Source: Jaapia argillacea MUCL 33604 (taxonomy: Eukaryota > Basidiomycota > Agaricomycetes > Jaapiales > Jaapiaceae). From it: a DNA stretch of 64,000 nt. The notes under the pieces are model-generated. The model saw only the letters and a program-made list of their open reading frames with translations. It searched no databases and had not been told where the DNA came from. The position numbers were made by a program, and so were the translations under genes. Position 1 is the stretch's first letter. Each line of letters starts with the position of its first letter. The stretch is from positions 762,695-826,694 of the forward strand of contig KL197724.1 of NCBI GenBank assembly GCA_000697665.1, written 5' to 3'. Shown piece by piece: positions 22,782 to 34,262 of this stretch.

Positions 22782-24799
22782 ATGGCAACCTCCTCCTCAG
22801 CTCATGATTCTACATCGAACGGCACCCCTTCGTCGCCGTCGTCGTCGTCGTCAGAGGTAAAGCGGAAGCCATCAAAGAAGGGGAAGGAAGCGGAGGTCGC
22901 GGACATTCAGGTCGCCGATCCTGCTGGGGAACAAACGGAAGGGGCAGAGGGAGGTAACGATTTAGGCGAACAAGTCAGTGGCGCTGGCCATGAAGGAACA
23001 GACGCGCGCGTTTCTACGACTGCTGCTGTCGAGCCAACTGGTGATGATACCGGTGTCAGGGAGGCAACTATTCCTCCCAGGAGCGCCGATGATGCAGGGC
23101 AGGACCCTCCTTCCCTTTCACAAGACCAACATCAAAAGTCTTCTTCGTCATCTACAGCTTTGGAGACGGCCGCGCCGCCCACTACAACATCTTCTTCTCC
23201 CGCTCCAGCAGGAGCAGTAGCGGCAGGCCCCGAGTCGACGGACGATGCAGACAAGGAAAAAGACAAGGGTTCGCTCAATACTACTCTTACTGCTTCTCAG
23301 GCACATACTCATTCACGGCGGAAAACCGAACCCACCACATCAGAAGCTGCCCAGTCATCTACTATCGTCGCCCATAATGGTGTCACCGCTACGAAATCGA
23401 AAGCGTCAACCTCTGCATCAAAGAAATCATTCTTGTCGAAAATTTTCCGAGCGTTGGTGCCTTGTATTGGCAAGACGGATGCTCACGAAATTGATCTGGA
23501 CGTTGAGAGTGGAGTGGCGAAAGAGGATCGTGATGGATCTACCTCCGGGCTTAAGGAGAAGGGAGTTGTTCCTCCCATCGTCGAGGAGCCTCAAGACACA
23601 GGGCCGAAGCCCGAGACGGCTGTTGTAGCGCCCGAACCAACTACAGCCGACAAGTTAGTCGCCACCGAAACGCCGCCTCTCGAGGCTCTTGTTACCTCGC
23701 CACTGGCTCTCGAACCTGTCGCGATCCTCACCCCATCTCCCACGGACTCTGAAGTCATCGTCCCCCCTACACCGACGAAATTACTGCCGGAGGAAGAGAC
23801 GGAAGGAGTGACTTCCGGAGCTGTGCAAGCTCCTGGATCAACGGGTGAAGAGGGTCATGCGAAGCATCGAACTCATGATCATGACGCTAGTATGGGAGAG
23901 GAGTCGGACAAGTCCAGTTTCGATGATGAACCTGAGGAGGATATGAATCAGATTGACGAGGTCGAGGATGAGGAGGATCGACTTATTATGGCGGGCGGTG
24001 CGGGGATCCCGATTGGTCCTGTGAGTTCGCTGTCCGAACGTTGACATGATGGTTATTGACCTTGCAACCCCCCAGGATGGTACACCGCGGCCCTTATTAC
24101 CCCCCGTCCTACCCCAACACGTAGGAAGGAAATGCCTCGTCCTCGATCTTGATGAGACCCTCGTGCACAGTAGTTTCAAGGTTCGTTTTGCCACCAATTA
24201 GATATCTGCCCTAGCTCAACTGGTAGGATCTTCGCAGTCAATACAACAAGCCGACTATGTCGTACCTGTTGAGATCGAGTATCACTGGCACAACGTGTAC
24301 GTCATCAAGCGCCCAGGCGTGGACAACTTCCTCAAGAAGATGGGTGAGATCTACGAAGTTGTCGTGTTCACTGCAAGTTTGAGCAAAGTACGTAGTCTTG
24401 AAATTCGTCGATCATCGTGACTGACTGTCTTTCAGTACGCCGACCCCGTGTTGGACAAACTCGATATCCATCGAGTCGTGTCGCACCGCCTGTTCAGGGA
24501 GAGCTGCTATAACCATAGAGGAAACTACGTCAAGGTTTGTTCATCTCTCTTTGTACTAGCAAACCGTTAAACTTATGTACTGCGTATTTCAGGACCTTTC
24601 ACAACTTGGACGCCCAATTGCAGATACGATTATCTTAGACAACTCCCCAGCGTCTTACATTTTCCACCCTAATAACGCCGTCCCTGTATCCTCGTGGTTC
24701 AACGACCCCCACGACACAGAGTTGACCGATTTATGCCCGTTCCTTGCCGACCTGGCAACGGTGGATGATGTGAGAGGAGTATTGGATGGAGGGCTATAG
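22782..24799 (+). CDS. PSR1: PSR1/CTDSP-type HAD phosphatase
   Basis: Exons 22782-24020, 24076-24180, 24238-24387, 24436-24534, 24593-24799; 599 aa. The C-terminal FCP1-like domain has [15 protein letters not shown] (DxDxT nucleophile), [35 protein letters not shown], and [19 protein letters not shown]. Yeast Psr1/Psr2 act at the plasma membrane in sodium stress, and the metazoan CTDSP relatives dephosphorylate Pol II CTD and other substrates. The first 400 residues are disordered, rich in Ser, Thr, Glu and Pro. They lack the N-terminal Cys-rich acylation site of yeast Psr1 but contain an internal [13 protein letters not shown]. The ATG at 22782 is the first in the frame. Confidence 0.88.
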
Positions 24800-25941
24800 C
24801 ACTCTTGTTTCGTCGCGTCACCTCCACTGGACGACGTTCAAACATGACTGTTTGTGAATATGGATGGATTGTTATTTATTACGAGCCGTCATTTGCGTCT
24901 AATTCCCTCCCTTAACCCAACTTGTTCTGATCACATCGCCACTGGTCTACCCATTTCACTGTCCTGCATCCCTGCCGCCTTGGCCTCAAGGATGCTCGTC
25001 TCTCACACGTTGCGCTATCGCCGCTCTGTCCCATGATGAAGTACAAAAATGGCTCCCCCGTCGTCTTCCACCCCACAGCTCTGTAATCTTTTCTTGGGCG
25101 CCCTGTTTCGTTGGTGTTTTTCGCTGCAGTCATCTCACCCTATACCCCCACAACAAGTCAGTATAGTCACTACTAGCTACGTTTCCTTCAGTTTTTCTCT
25201 CTATTCCGTATCTTTGCAATCGGACAGCATACGTACCGTCCAGTCATCCATCCACCCTCCTTTTGTTTGTTTCCTCTTTCACTTCCTTCTCTATCACGCT
25301 TTCGACTTCTACCGTACCATGTTGCCTTTCTCTTGCGCCATGGATCCTATTTTGCATTCCTTGCCGTGCGCGTACTTCCTACATTGATAATTGGTTCTTG
25401 CATCCAGGGACTCCACTTCCAGGGGCATGTTCCTCCTACCTGCCTGTTTTCCCCGTTTATTGTTCTCGTGTATCTCCTTACGAACTGGTACGAACAAGCA
25501 ATGACCAACTGCAATCGAAACGCCATCTCTTCGGAGGATGTATGCGGGATGTCTGTTCAGTTGTCACTCCGCGACAATCACGAAGTTCCTGCGATGTCCC
25601 GACTGAGGGGCCACCCTCCCATCGTTCCCGTGTAACTGACTCCCGGGATAGGTTTCGAAGTTAGTCTGCCGATGCGCAGCTCCTCCAGCTGTTCCTGAGA
25701 GGTGGGAGAGGGGTGATTAAATTTATGAGACCCATGACTGGCTTGCTGTCCCTCAATCTTCCAACAAAGGAGCGAAAGATATGTCATCAAAATCGTTGTC
25801 ATTTTCTCGTCAATATATAAAGCAACGGGGGAGATCTGTCGCTTCCCCTGAATTCAAACAACAGACGCTTGATGTACAGCCAGAAGTTACTTTGAACCAC
25901 TGAACACACTCGACCGCTCTTACAGACATTCTTCGCCAGAA
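24800..25941. other. Convergent intergenic region, PSR1 / membrane coiled-coil gene
   Basis: This 1.14-kb tail-to-tail spacer is C/T-rich on the plus strand. Several overlapping short frames exist near 25260-25660 but none has a start, splice pattern or composition that supports a gene. Confidence 0.45.
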
Positions 25942-28903
25942 CTAAACCCCATCTGAACTTTGCAAACCAGTTCCCTCTGCAGGCTCCTCATCATCCCAAG
26001 GACTGAACTTCGGCTTCCTAACACTCGGCCACGCGTGGAACCATGAACGGAAGGGCATGCCAGAGAAATCGCCCATGAAAGGCGCTTTGTGGTGAGGATG
26101 GTTGACAACCGCAGGGACGTTGGTGGGCGACGGAGGCAGGCTCCCAACGTTGCTCAAGCTCGGAAGTCGCTCGAGGCTAGCGTTGGACGAAGTACCGAGG
26201 ATCCGCTGTAAGGCTTGACGTTCCTCCCGAGAAGGTGCGAACGCACGCATCGACATAGTGGAGAATGCTGAGTCGGTCGTGGACGGAGGATTCACTGGCA
26301 TGGCGCTCGAAACGAGGCCCGAAGGGGTCAAGGGGTCGAACTCGAAGGATGGCGCGGGTGTAGGAGGAAGGTGAGTGACAGCAAATGGCTTGCCGTGAAC
26401 CAGGTCGAAGGCTTTCGCGTCTGGATTCAATCCTTTCCTCGGCTTCTCCTTGGACGAAATCGTGAACCAGCGACGAGTCGTCGCCTTTTCGTTCTGTCCC
26501 AGCTCCCTGTCCTCTGGACTATGGGCATCTGGAGCCGAGTTGGTGCGAACGGGTACGGTCATGTGACTGTAAGTATCTGCGAATAACCGCTCGCGATCTC
26601 GAGGCGGTGGTCGGACCTCGAAAGGGTCGTGCTCGTCATCTGGTGGTCCGCCATGGAGCGAGGTGGGCGAAGAGGTGAGTCCGTTAGAATGATGTGAATA
26701 TAAAGCCAACTGCGAATTGTTCCACTCTCCCTCCAGGAAAGAGTCATAGTCAGACCTGAATGAGCCGTCGGCAGCTTCCAAGGAACGGATCAAACTGCTT
26801 GGGATCAGATTCGATGAGGTGGGAGTGAACGGGCTGTGCTGTGCGCCGGAAGGAGATATCTCAGGATCGAATGGCGAAAAGGTGGACGAAGGGATATTGC
26901 GTTGGGACTGGTTGAGTGAAGCAATGTCGTCGTCGAAAATGGAGTAGCCCTTGGCACGTAGAGCGAGTTGATTGGCGCTGTCCGAAATATTGAAATTGGC
27001 GATACCAGCGAGGGACAGTTTTCGAGGGCGGTCCAATGCGGCATTGGGGGATGGATGGCCTGGGTCAGATGTTCCTTTGACAAGAGCTTCAGCTTGCTTG
27101 GGGGAAGCTCCGGAAGTATCTGTGACGGTGACTTTAGGTTCTGGGAGACCGGATGAGACAGGTGGCCAAGACGCGGGTTCGGGTTCGGAGACGACAGGCT
27201 GAAGAGGGGCGAAAGCACGATCTTGTTTACGAATCTCGGCCTGATATCTCGCCTCCCGCAAATGCTCCTGCTCACTAGCAATCCTCTCTTCCAACTCTTT
27301 CGCGCGTGCGTTCAAAGCAGAAATGACATCCTCGGCAACCTTTATCTCCCTTTTCTTCGTCTCCATAGCCTCGTTCATCTCCTTCTCGGTAGCCAACGAG
27401 TCGTCCTTTGTCTGCTGTATGGTCCTTTGGTCACTGAGAATCCGTTGCTTCAGGTTGGCGATCTCCTTGTCAAGATTCGCAACTCTTTGATTCGCAGTTT
27501 CCTTGCGATTCTGAGCTACCCTAAGCTTCTTCTCCACGTCTCGCTTGCTAGCTTCAGCGCCACGCTTCGTTTCCTCCAAAGCCTTGGCACGGTTTCGAAG
27601 GTCTACACGAGTAGCATCCTCTTGTCGTTTCCTCTCCCTGTGTTCGTTGAGCTCATTTTGTAACGCAGCGTGCGACTGCGAGGCGGCAGAATCAAGCTCG
27701 TCGAGTTGAGAACGGGTTTCTTGGACAGCAGATTTGGCGATATTGATTTGACGAAGAATGTCGGCGATGATCGGTGACTGGTCAAACATCATAGATGATG
27801 ATCTGCTTTGAGGGAGCAAACGACCCTGGCATTGCTGCTCGAGGGGAACGGGGGCGACGGATGAGACGGATGGAGTGCGAGAGATTGCATTGCGGTCGCC
27901 GTTGAGGAGTCGATAGTCCGGGGCAGAAGACGGCGTTCGGGTGGCGTGAAGGGGGAGGGATGCGGACTTTGGCAAGGGAGGTGGGGATGAACTCCGAGTA
28001 GGCAATTGAGCTGGGCGTTCACGTTGACGGAGTCTGGGAGGAGACCGAGGGGGTGGAGCGGTGGTCGTGAAAGGCAAACCTTCAAGACAAATTGTTCATA
28101 ATCCGATCTCAAACGCTAATGCGATGTAACTGACCGGTATATCTATCCGACTTGTCGGATGCCTTTACATCGAAGATACCGGATCCGCAACCTTCCTCGT
28201 CCTTGGTTGTGGCGATGGAGTCATACCACCATGACTCAAGAACACCGCCACGCCACCATTTACCAAAGGCACCAACAAACCAAGTATCGTAGACCATAGA
28301 TCCACCGAAATTGTCGCTGTGCGTACGCTCTGCGGCGGGTCTGTACGATTTTCCGATCGGAACTACCGCAGCAATGGTGAGGATACCGAAGCTGTGAAAG
28401 ACGTGCTTTGGAGTGCGAAGTGATACAGATGCGCGGCTTGAGAAGGGAACAGGAGAGATGTTTTCGAGACCCGACGTTTTGGTTGAGCCATTTCGTCGAG
28501 AGACGGAATAAGGAGTCCCAGAGGGATCAATGCGATCGTCCTCATTGTTATCGTCGAGACGACTGAGATGTTGACGGAATGATTGTTCTGTGAGATAGGC
28601 TCTAAAAGAGCTTTCTGATGGATTTGTGAGGTAAGCTGATAATGGGGTGGGGGTCAGTATATGAATTACGACAAGTACAAAGGTGCCCTGCAGAACGGTC
28701 GCGAGGAGGCCATAGAGTGCTGCGGTTCCCGTTATGATGATATGTACGCGAAAAGACTCACCCAATAAAAGTAAGACGACCAAGGATAGCATCGCGAAGA
28801 ACATAGACCGAAGTTCGACGTTTCCAACCAGGGAGTTGAAAGATAGGTTGGAGAGTGGTTTGTGCGATATCATGACACCCAAGCCGCCAAAGGAGATGCC
28901 CAT
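25942..28903 (-). CDS. Unrecognised membrane and coiled-coil protein
   Basis: Exons (minus) 28903-28762, 28719-28135, 28079-25942; 954 aa. I do not recognise the family. The N-terminus has several hydrophobic stretches (SMFFAMLSLVVLLLL; ALYGLLATVLQGTFVLVVI) and further on a Trp-rich block (VGAFGKWWRGGVLESWWYD) that looks conserved. After about residue 338 comes a long coiled coil (MMFDQSPIIADILRQINIAK to about 530), then a Ser/Pro-rich tail. Introns are 42 nt (GTGAGT) and 55 nt (GTCAGT donor). The frame stays open upstream of 28903 and includes another hydrophobic run (SFVLFLMGISFGGLGVMI), so the true start may lie in an earlier exon ending at an acceptor near 29022. A role at an intracellular membrane with filament-like assembly is only inference. 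Confidence 0.7.
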
Positions 28904-31900
28904 GAGGAACAGAACAAAGGAATCAGTCCTCGTCGAAGTGCGGACGATTTGAGCTGAGCCTCGAGGCAGGGTTTTGGGGCCTGCAGAAGGGATCGGGGTC
29001 GACAGTGTTGCGGGGGGACTGCAAAGGAGCGTCCCCAGCCCGAAAGAAATATATGAGAACTAAAACAAGGCAGAAACCAGAGAGCGGCGGGACAAGACAG
29101 AAAAACCAGGAATTGTTGCAGCTAGAGCCAAGCTCAAAGAGGGAGGCGCTGCAATTTCCCGTTCCGTAACACCGACTTCGCGGGTGCCCCCGGCCAACCC
29201 TCCGCCTTTTTCAATGCTCGTTTCCGGCCATGCGCCCGGGCGGACCCCTGCCTCCCCGCCCCGAGCCTACATTTTCACATTCTTCGCCTCATTATTCTCG
29301 TATTGTCTGCTCTTTTTCTCTTCACAGTTTGTCTTTTGTCATTGAGCCTCGCAAAGAAAAAAATTATATGAGGGCCATCGATCTTTGCAGGACGAATTGT
29401 TCTCGGCCCGTCACCGTTCAATCAATCCAAATCATCCGTGCAATCGCCCATCATGACTCCAGCTGTCGCACCAACACCAGATGGAAGATGCGAGGCAGCT
29501 TCTTTGCCTTCCCCTTCTCATGGCATGTACCCAGCTAGCGCCCTAATTATACTCACCTCTTGCATCATGATGTGTTATCGCAGACACCGCTTCCGCATTT
29601 TGGAGAATAGGAAGACCCTGTCAACTGAAAGACCGGGCCTTCGAATGCCTTCTCATGAACATCCATTCCCCCAGCTCTGCTCAGAGATATTGTGCTCGGT
29701 TCTCCCGTCCAAGCTCGTGTGAGCCACGCATAACCGGGGGCTCCCTCCAGCTCCACTTTCCGCGGACCGTCGGACCATGCTTTCACTTGGCGCAAAGCTT
29801 CCCGAAGCAAAACTAGAGTTTACCTTTACCGAGAACTGTCATCGAACTACATGCAACTCCGAGGTTTATGCTCCAAAAAGTGCGAATATCTCTCCAAGAT
29901 GTTCGACCCCGCGATAACGATATCGGGGATACCACTACAAGCGACGTACACTTGGTTGACACTGTTGTTATCGATATCCCTTCCTCTTCTCCGGATCTTT
30001 CAGATATGGAGAGCTTCACTCGAGGATTCCATCGTTAGCTCCTCGACCTACGCCTCGCTTATCTCTCGGAATATACCAAGCTAGTCACCTGTCCAGTGGC
30101 AGGGTCGTCCATTACTTCTCGAATGCAAACCTTGGATCTCGTACTCCAAAAATGCATTTGAAGGGAGATCACAGGTCTCCAGCAAGTCCAACCCTCGACC
30201 TCGAGAACCCAAGAAGGATATGATGTTGTACGCTAGCGAATCATGAGGATGCGATTACTGAATCCTGATTGATCGTAACCAATCAAGTACCAAGTTGCGA
30301 TTTCATATCGTTACCACAGATGATGTTCCCCCCACGCGAGTTTCTGCGTAACTCTCCTCAAGCCCCATAAATAATGTTCTTTCTCACAAAACAAGGCCTT
30401 TGACGTCGCCCAGCGATCAAGCATACCCCCAGAACCCCTAGACCCATTTTCGTTCGACTTTCGGATCCGCTTCGGAACTACATCAACCATGCATACCCCA
30501 CATGCCCGCACGTGCAGGCCGCACCCATCACAGCGCCCATCCCTTGCCGCCCATCCCTAAGCACAGTAGTACGTATAAATCCCCACGATTCTTACTCGTC
30601 TAATCAACTCACCCGTCCTCCGTGTCTCTTAGTTCTATATACACACTTTGCTCCGAGTTTTTGTTCTCACCACATGTGTCTCCCATAGGCTTTCTACGCC
30701 CTTCGGTTTCTCGGTTCCTTCGTGATGCGCGATTTTGTATGATCGTGGTGATCATTACATGTTGATCGCATCAACGGAATGGGGACTTCGTTCGTGGGCG
30801 GGTCATCATTTGAACCGTACCACCGAAGTCTATGACCCGACAAGATGCTCGCTCGGCCTGGGAAGTCCCATTATTTGTAAACGGTGCGAACGCTTCCTTC
30901 GCTGCACACGATATTCTATTCCATCCCAACCTATTCCCTTCGAAAGCCTTTACTTACCGTTGAGCATCTAGGCTCCAGGTCCTGGAAAGCGACGTCGAGG
31001 ACTTGCCAATAGAGGGGATCGTGGCTCACCTCCGCACGTCAACGGGCTTATGGTTGCACCCTCTTTCTCTCCCCGATGGTCATTCGATTCAAGCCTCCAA
31101 CGCTCATCGTCATGATACTCTAATCCATCTTACCCTATTCCCTGCGAGAGCTTTCCCTTCCCGGCGAGACTCGTTTCAGAACCGTTCAGCGCACCTAGGC
31201 GGCTGGGCCTAGAAAGCGACATAGAGGACTTGCGGAGGAATGGGATACGCCTCCGGATATCATCCCGGCGTCAATGCCATGGGCTTGTGATTACGCCATC
31301 CCTCCCTCTTGGAAATGTCCCTTCAATCCAAGCCTCCAACGCTCATCGTCACGATACTCTAATCCATCTTGACCTATTCCCCTCGAAAGCTTTCCCTCCC
31401 CGGCGACTCGCTCACCGTACCTAGGTTCCTGGGCCTAGAAAGCGACATCGAGGACTTGCGGAGAAATGGGATCATGGTTCGCCTCCGCACAGTATCCCCG
31501 CGTCACTGATATGGACTTGTGATTGTGCCATCCCTTTCCTCCTGGCAATAGTCCTGCAATCCAACCCTGTAATGCCAATCATCTCCCACCCACGAACCAC
31601 TCCCGTCTCCTTCGTCCTCACCTACACATCCATCAAGGTCCTCTGACGAAAACTAAAATGGGCAGACACCCAAGTCTCATGCATCGATTTTCCACCACTT
31701 GGTTGGTGCTAACCCAGCACCTGGTCCTGTCCGGGGATTCTACGCGACTTGGCTTTGTGGTGTTGGACTACCCACGAGGTATCCTTGCGGATCCACATCC
31801 TGATAATATGTATGCTTGTTGTGCACAAGGGGCGAAGTGAAGAACCAATCGGACCGCGCAACATAGGCTGTGAGATGCGTGCACGCAGGGCAGTGACTCC

Positions 31901-32370
31901 AGAACAGTGCTTGAACTGGGAAACGTTGTCGATGGTACTAAGAAATGCGTAAAGCACTATACTGTAGTGAGATATCGAGACGACGTCTTGATGGAAATAC
32001 ATCTTTTCATCGCATCAGGAGCAAGCGAACTTGTAACACTCATCATTTCCACCGATTCAAATTCCATTTAATCCCCGAAGCGAGGTCCAGGGGCAGCGCA
32101 GTGGATAACCCAAGTGAATTACTGAACGACAACGATGTAACTATGCGATACTTATTAGCGAGATCGACAATCTAACATGGGGGATACACAGCGTGAGGGT
32201 GTATGTAAAGAGCGAACGGACGAGGGTGTATAACCCGAAGTCCAAGTCCAATTGTCCAAGTAATCTCGTCAGCACGGGAAGTCCCGAGTAATGTGCGAGT
32301 CCATTGACTTGTCTCGATAGAACGAACGCCAAATCACGATAGATGAGGGTACCGCAAAGCTGTCGAACGG
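28904..32370. other. Gene-poor region of 3.5 kb
   Basis: This is the longest stretch without a confirmed gene. 29230-30100 has short plus-strand frames with intron-like signals but no recognisable domain. 30909-31580 is a diverged tandem repeat. 31600-32370 shows no gene-like signal. It may hold a fast-evolving or noncoding locus. Confidence 0.45.
30909..31580. repeat. Tandem repeat, three diverged units of about 200-240 bp
   Basis: Unit starts are near 30909, 31113 and 31352. Each unit contains, in order, a block like GATACTCTAATCCATCTT, then CCTATTCCC, a GAAAGC/GAGAGC run, the block GCGACATCGAGGACTTGCGG (at about 30989, 31217 and 31442) and then GGGATC/GGGATA. Units 2 and 3 are the closest pair; unit 1 is more diverged. 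Units differ by small indels and many substitutions, so the array looks old. No open frame spans the units. Confidence 0.75.
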
Positions 32371-33771
32371 TCAGGCTCGAGCGGGTGTATAAACCCTAAT
32401 CGAGTTAACCTCCCAATAAGCATTGGCGAACGCTTCTGGGTTATTATTCACGTCTGTCGGTCGCGATCAGTATGGATGCCAGAGCAGAGAGTAGATGTGG
32501 AAGGGGGGCGGGAGGTAAGGGCGATGAGGGAGAATTGACTGTACTTACAATCCTCACAAGTCCCAGTTCCACACCCCGAAGTAGACCAAACCGAACCCGC
32601 CCAATCTCCCTAACCAAAACCTCAGCTCTCAACACAATACACAGGAAAAGGAAGAGCGACTCACACAGAAAGTCAAATCAAACACCATGCGATGTTCATC
32701 AAAGTGGTCTTCATATTCACATCCTCCTGAGGGAGGAGAAAGAGAGTCTAAAGGACCTTGGTGGGAGTCGAGTGAGTACATGGGGAAGTAAGCTTGTGGG
32801 ATCCCCCAAAGCAAGCCTCCCCCAACAATATCATCCCACCCTTCCCGAACCTCCAACGGCGTTCTCGGCTACAACACACACGCCCCCAAATCAACTCGTT
32901 TTCTTATTCAAAGCCGAATGAGGATGAAAAGGCCTACTAACATCATTGCGGCTCCAAAACCACACCTTGACTCCCTCGCCGTCCCTCATCATAACATACC
33001 ACCCACCTCCAGCTTTATTAAACCCACTTCCATAAGTCTCATCTCCCGCAAACGATACCCCACAACCTTGGTTATAGTTAAATGCGACGTCACAATTGGT
33101 GGAGGTTGTGGATCCGGATTGGATTCGGTTTTGGGGCATTTGACAATTGGAAGTTGTGTGGAGGGAAGCTAAGTTGGTAGCTTGGTTATTCACGCCTACA
33201 AACGAATCGAAACGAATTATGAGCGTTTGATTGAATTTTGTTGGAGAGAGAGAACTAACCTTCGATGATATCAATCTCACCACCATTAGGCCAACCCCCA
33301 TGCGTACCCGAACTTAACGTCCAGAAAGCAGGCCAAGTGGAACAACCTTCCGGCATATGAGCCAAGTCTAGTACGATGATAGAATCGGCGAATGTGTCTT
33401 GGGATGAGATACGGATTGATGGGCGGCCCCTTGAGGATGTGGGGATAATGGAGGTGGAATCGGCAGACATGTAGAATTTGGTGTGGGTTGCTGTTTGAGT
33501 GGGAGAGGTCGGGTTACTAAAGGGAAGCAAGAGGGGTGATGATGAGGGACGGACCGTAAGTGAGATTAGTTGCCAAGGCAGTTGTTTGATTGACGTAGTC
33601 TACCCTCCCATGGGTCGGGTCATCCTACGTCTCCCAATTCCACTTTTTGAGAAAGTCATTGCCGATGTATGTTTCGTTCAACCGGAAGAGGAAACTACCG
33701 GTGTTGAGATCCGAACCCACAATGTTCGGTACGCCCGTGAATCCAAGTAGGAGTGCGAAGAGGAGCAACAT
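32371..33771 (-). pseudogene. GH16 endo-beta-glucanase (laminarinase-like) with one in-frame stop
   Basis: Exons (minus) 33771-33555, 33490-33260, 33195-32942, 32868-32665, 32609-32549, 32453-32371; 349 codons. GH16 enzymes of this type cut beta-1,3(4)-glucans and are secreted. A signal peptide (MLLLFALLLGFTG) is followed by GH16 blocks: DDPTHGRVDYVNQ, the catalytic motif GGWPNGGEIDIIEG (Glu-x-Asp-x-x-Glu), KVWFWSRND, VFDLTFCGDWAG and the terminal ANAYWEVNSIRVYT. All splice sites and phases work and the total is in frame. The single fault is a TAG at 33627-33625 (codon 49), inside the otherwise conserved WNWET-DDPTHG. It could be a young pseudogene, a strain polymorphism or a sequence error. 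Confidence 0.8.
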
Positions 33772-34262
33772 AATTATAAGTGAGTGACGATGTTAACGAG
33801 TGTGTTTGCGAGAGAATGACGAGGAAAGACTGTGGACGGATCGACTTTTGCAGTCGACTGCACCAGAGTGGATGAAGAAACACTGGCATAAGAAGGTGCG
33901 GAAAGGAAAATAAATTTTATGATGGAGGACATTGTGGAGTAATGTTGATAGCACCCAATAGCGCCGTTCAATTAGAGATGGACTGGAAGACGAGAAGTTG
34001 CCGTCAGATTTGGGCATTGTTTATCCTGATCTGGTATGGTTCGGTGTTGCGCCACGTACTCAGACGACCTAACCCCGGGCCCACCCTTCGTTATCAGAGT
34101 TCCAGTGAAGGGATGTAGAGAAGACTTTCTGACTTGCGAGTAGGTCATCGTAGAATCTGGTGGGTTTTGATGGCGGTGACGCCATCACGTGACCGACGCG
34201 TCTGAAACGCGACTCAAACGCAACCCTAACCCCATCCATCCTTCACTCAACCACGACACGAA
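33772..34262. other. Divergent intergenic region, GH16 / SHIPPO-coil gene
   Basis: A 491-bp head-to-head spacer. No ORF, RNA gene or clear TATA box is seen. Confidence 0.45.

Noticed and set aside
30909-31580. Tandem repeat as a CRISPR array or transposon terminal repeats
   Set aside because: Units are long, diverged and directly adjacent without unique spacers; no transposase or terminal structure is seen, and the host is eukaryotic.
32744-32796. Possible 53-nt intron in exon 4 of the GH16 gene
   Set aside because: Removing it breaks the frame, while retention gives a whole codon sum and continuous GH16 sequence to CGDWAG.
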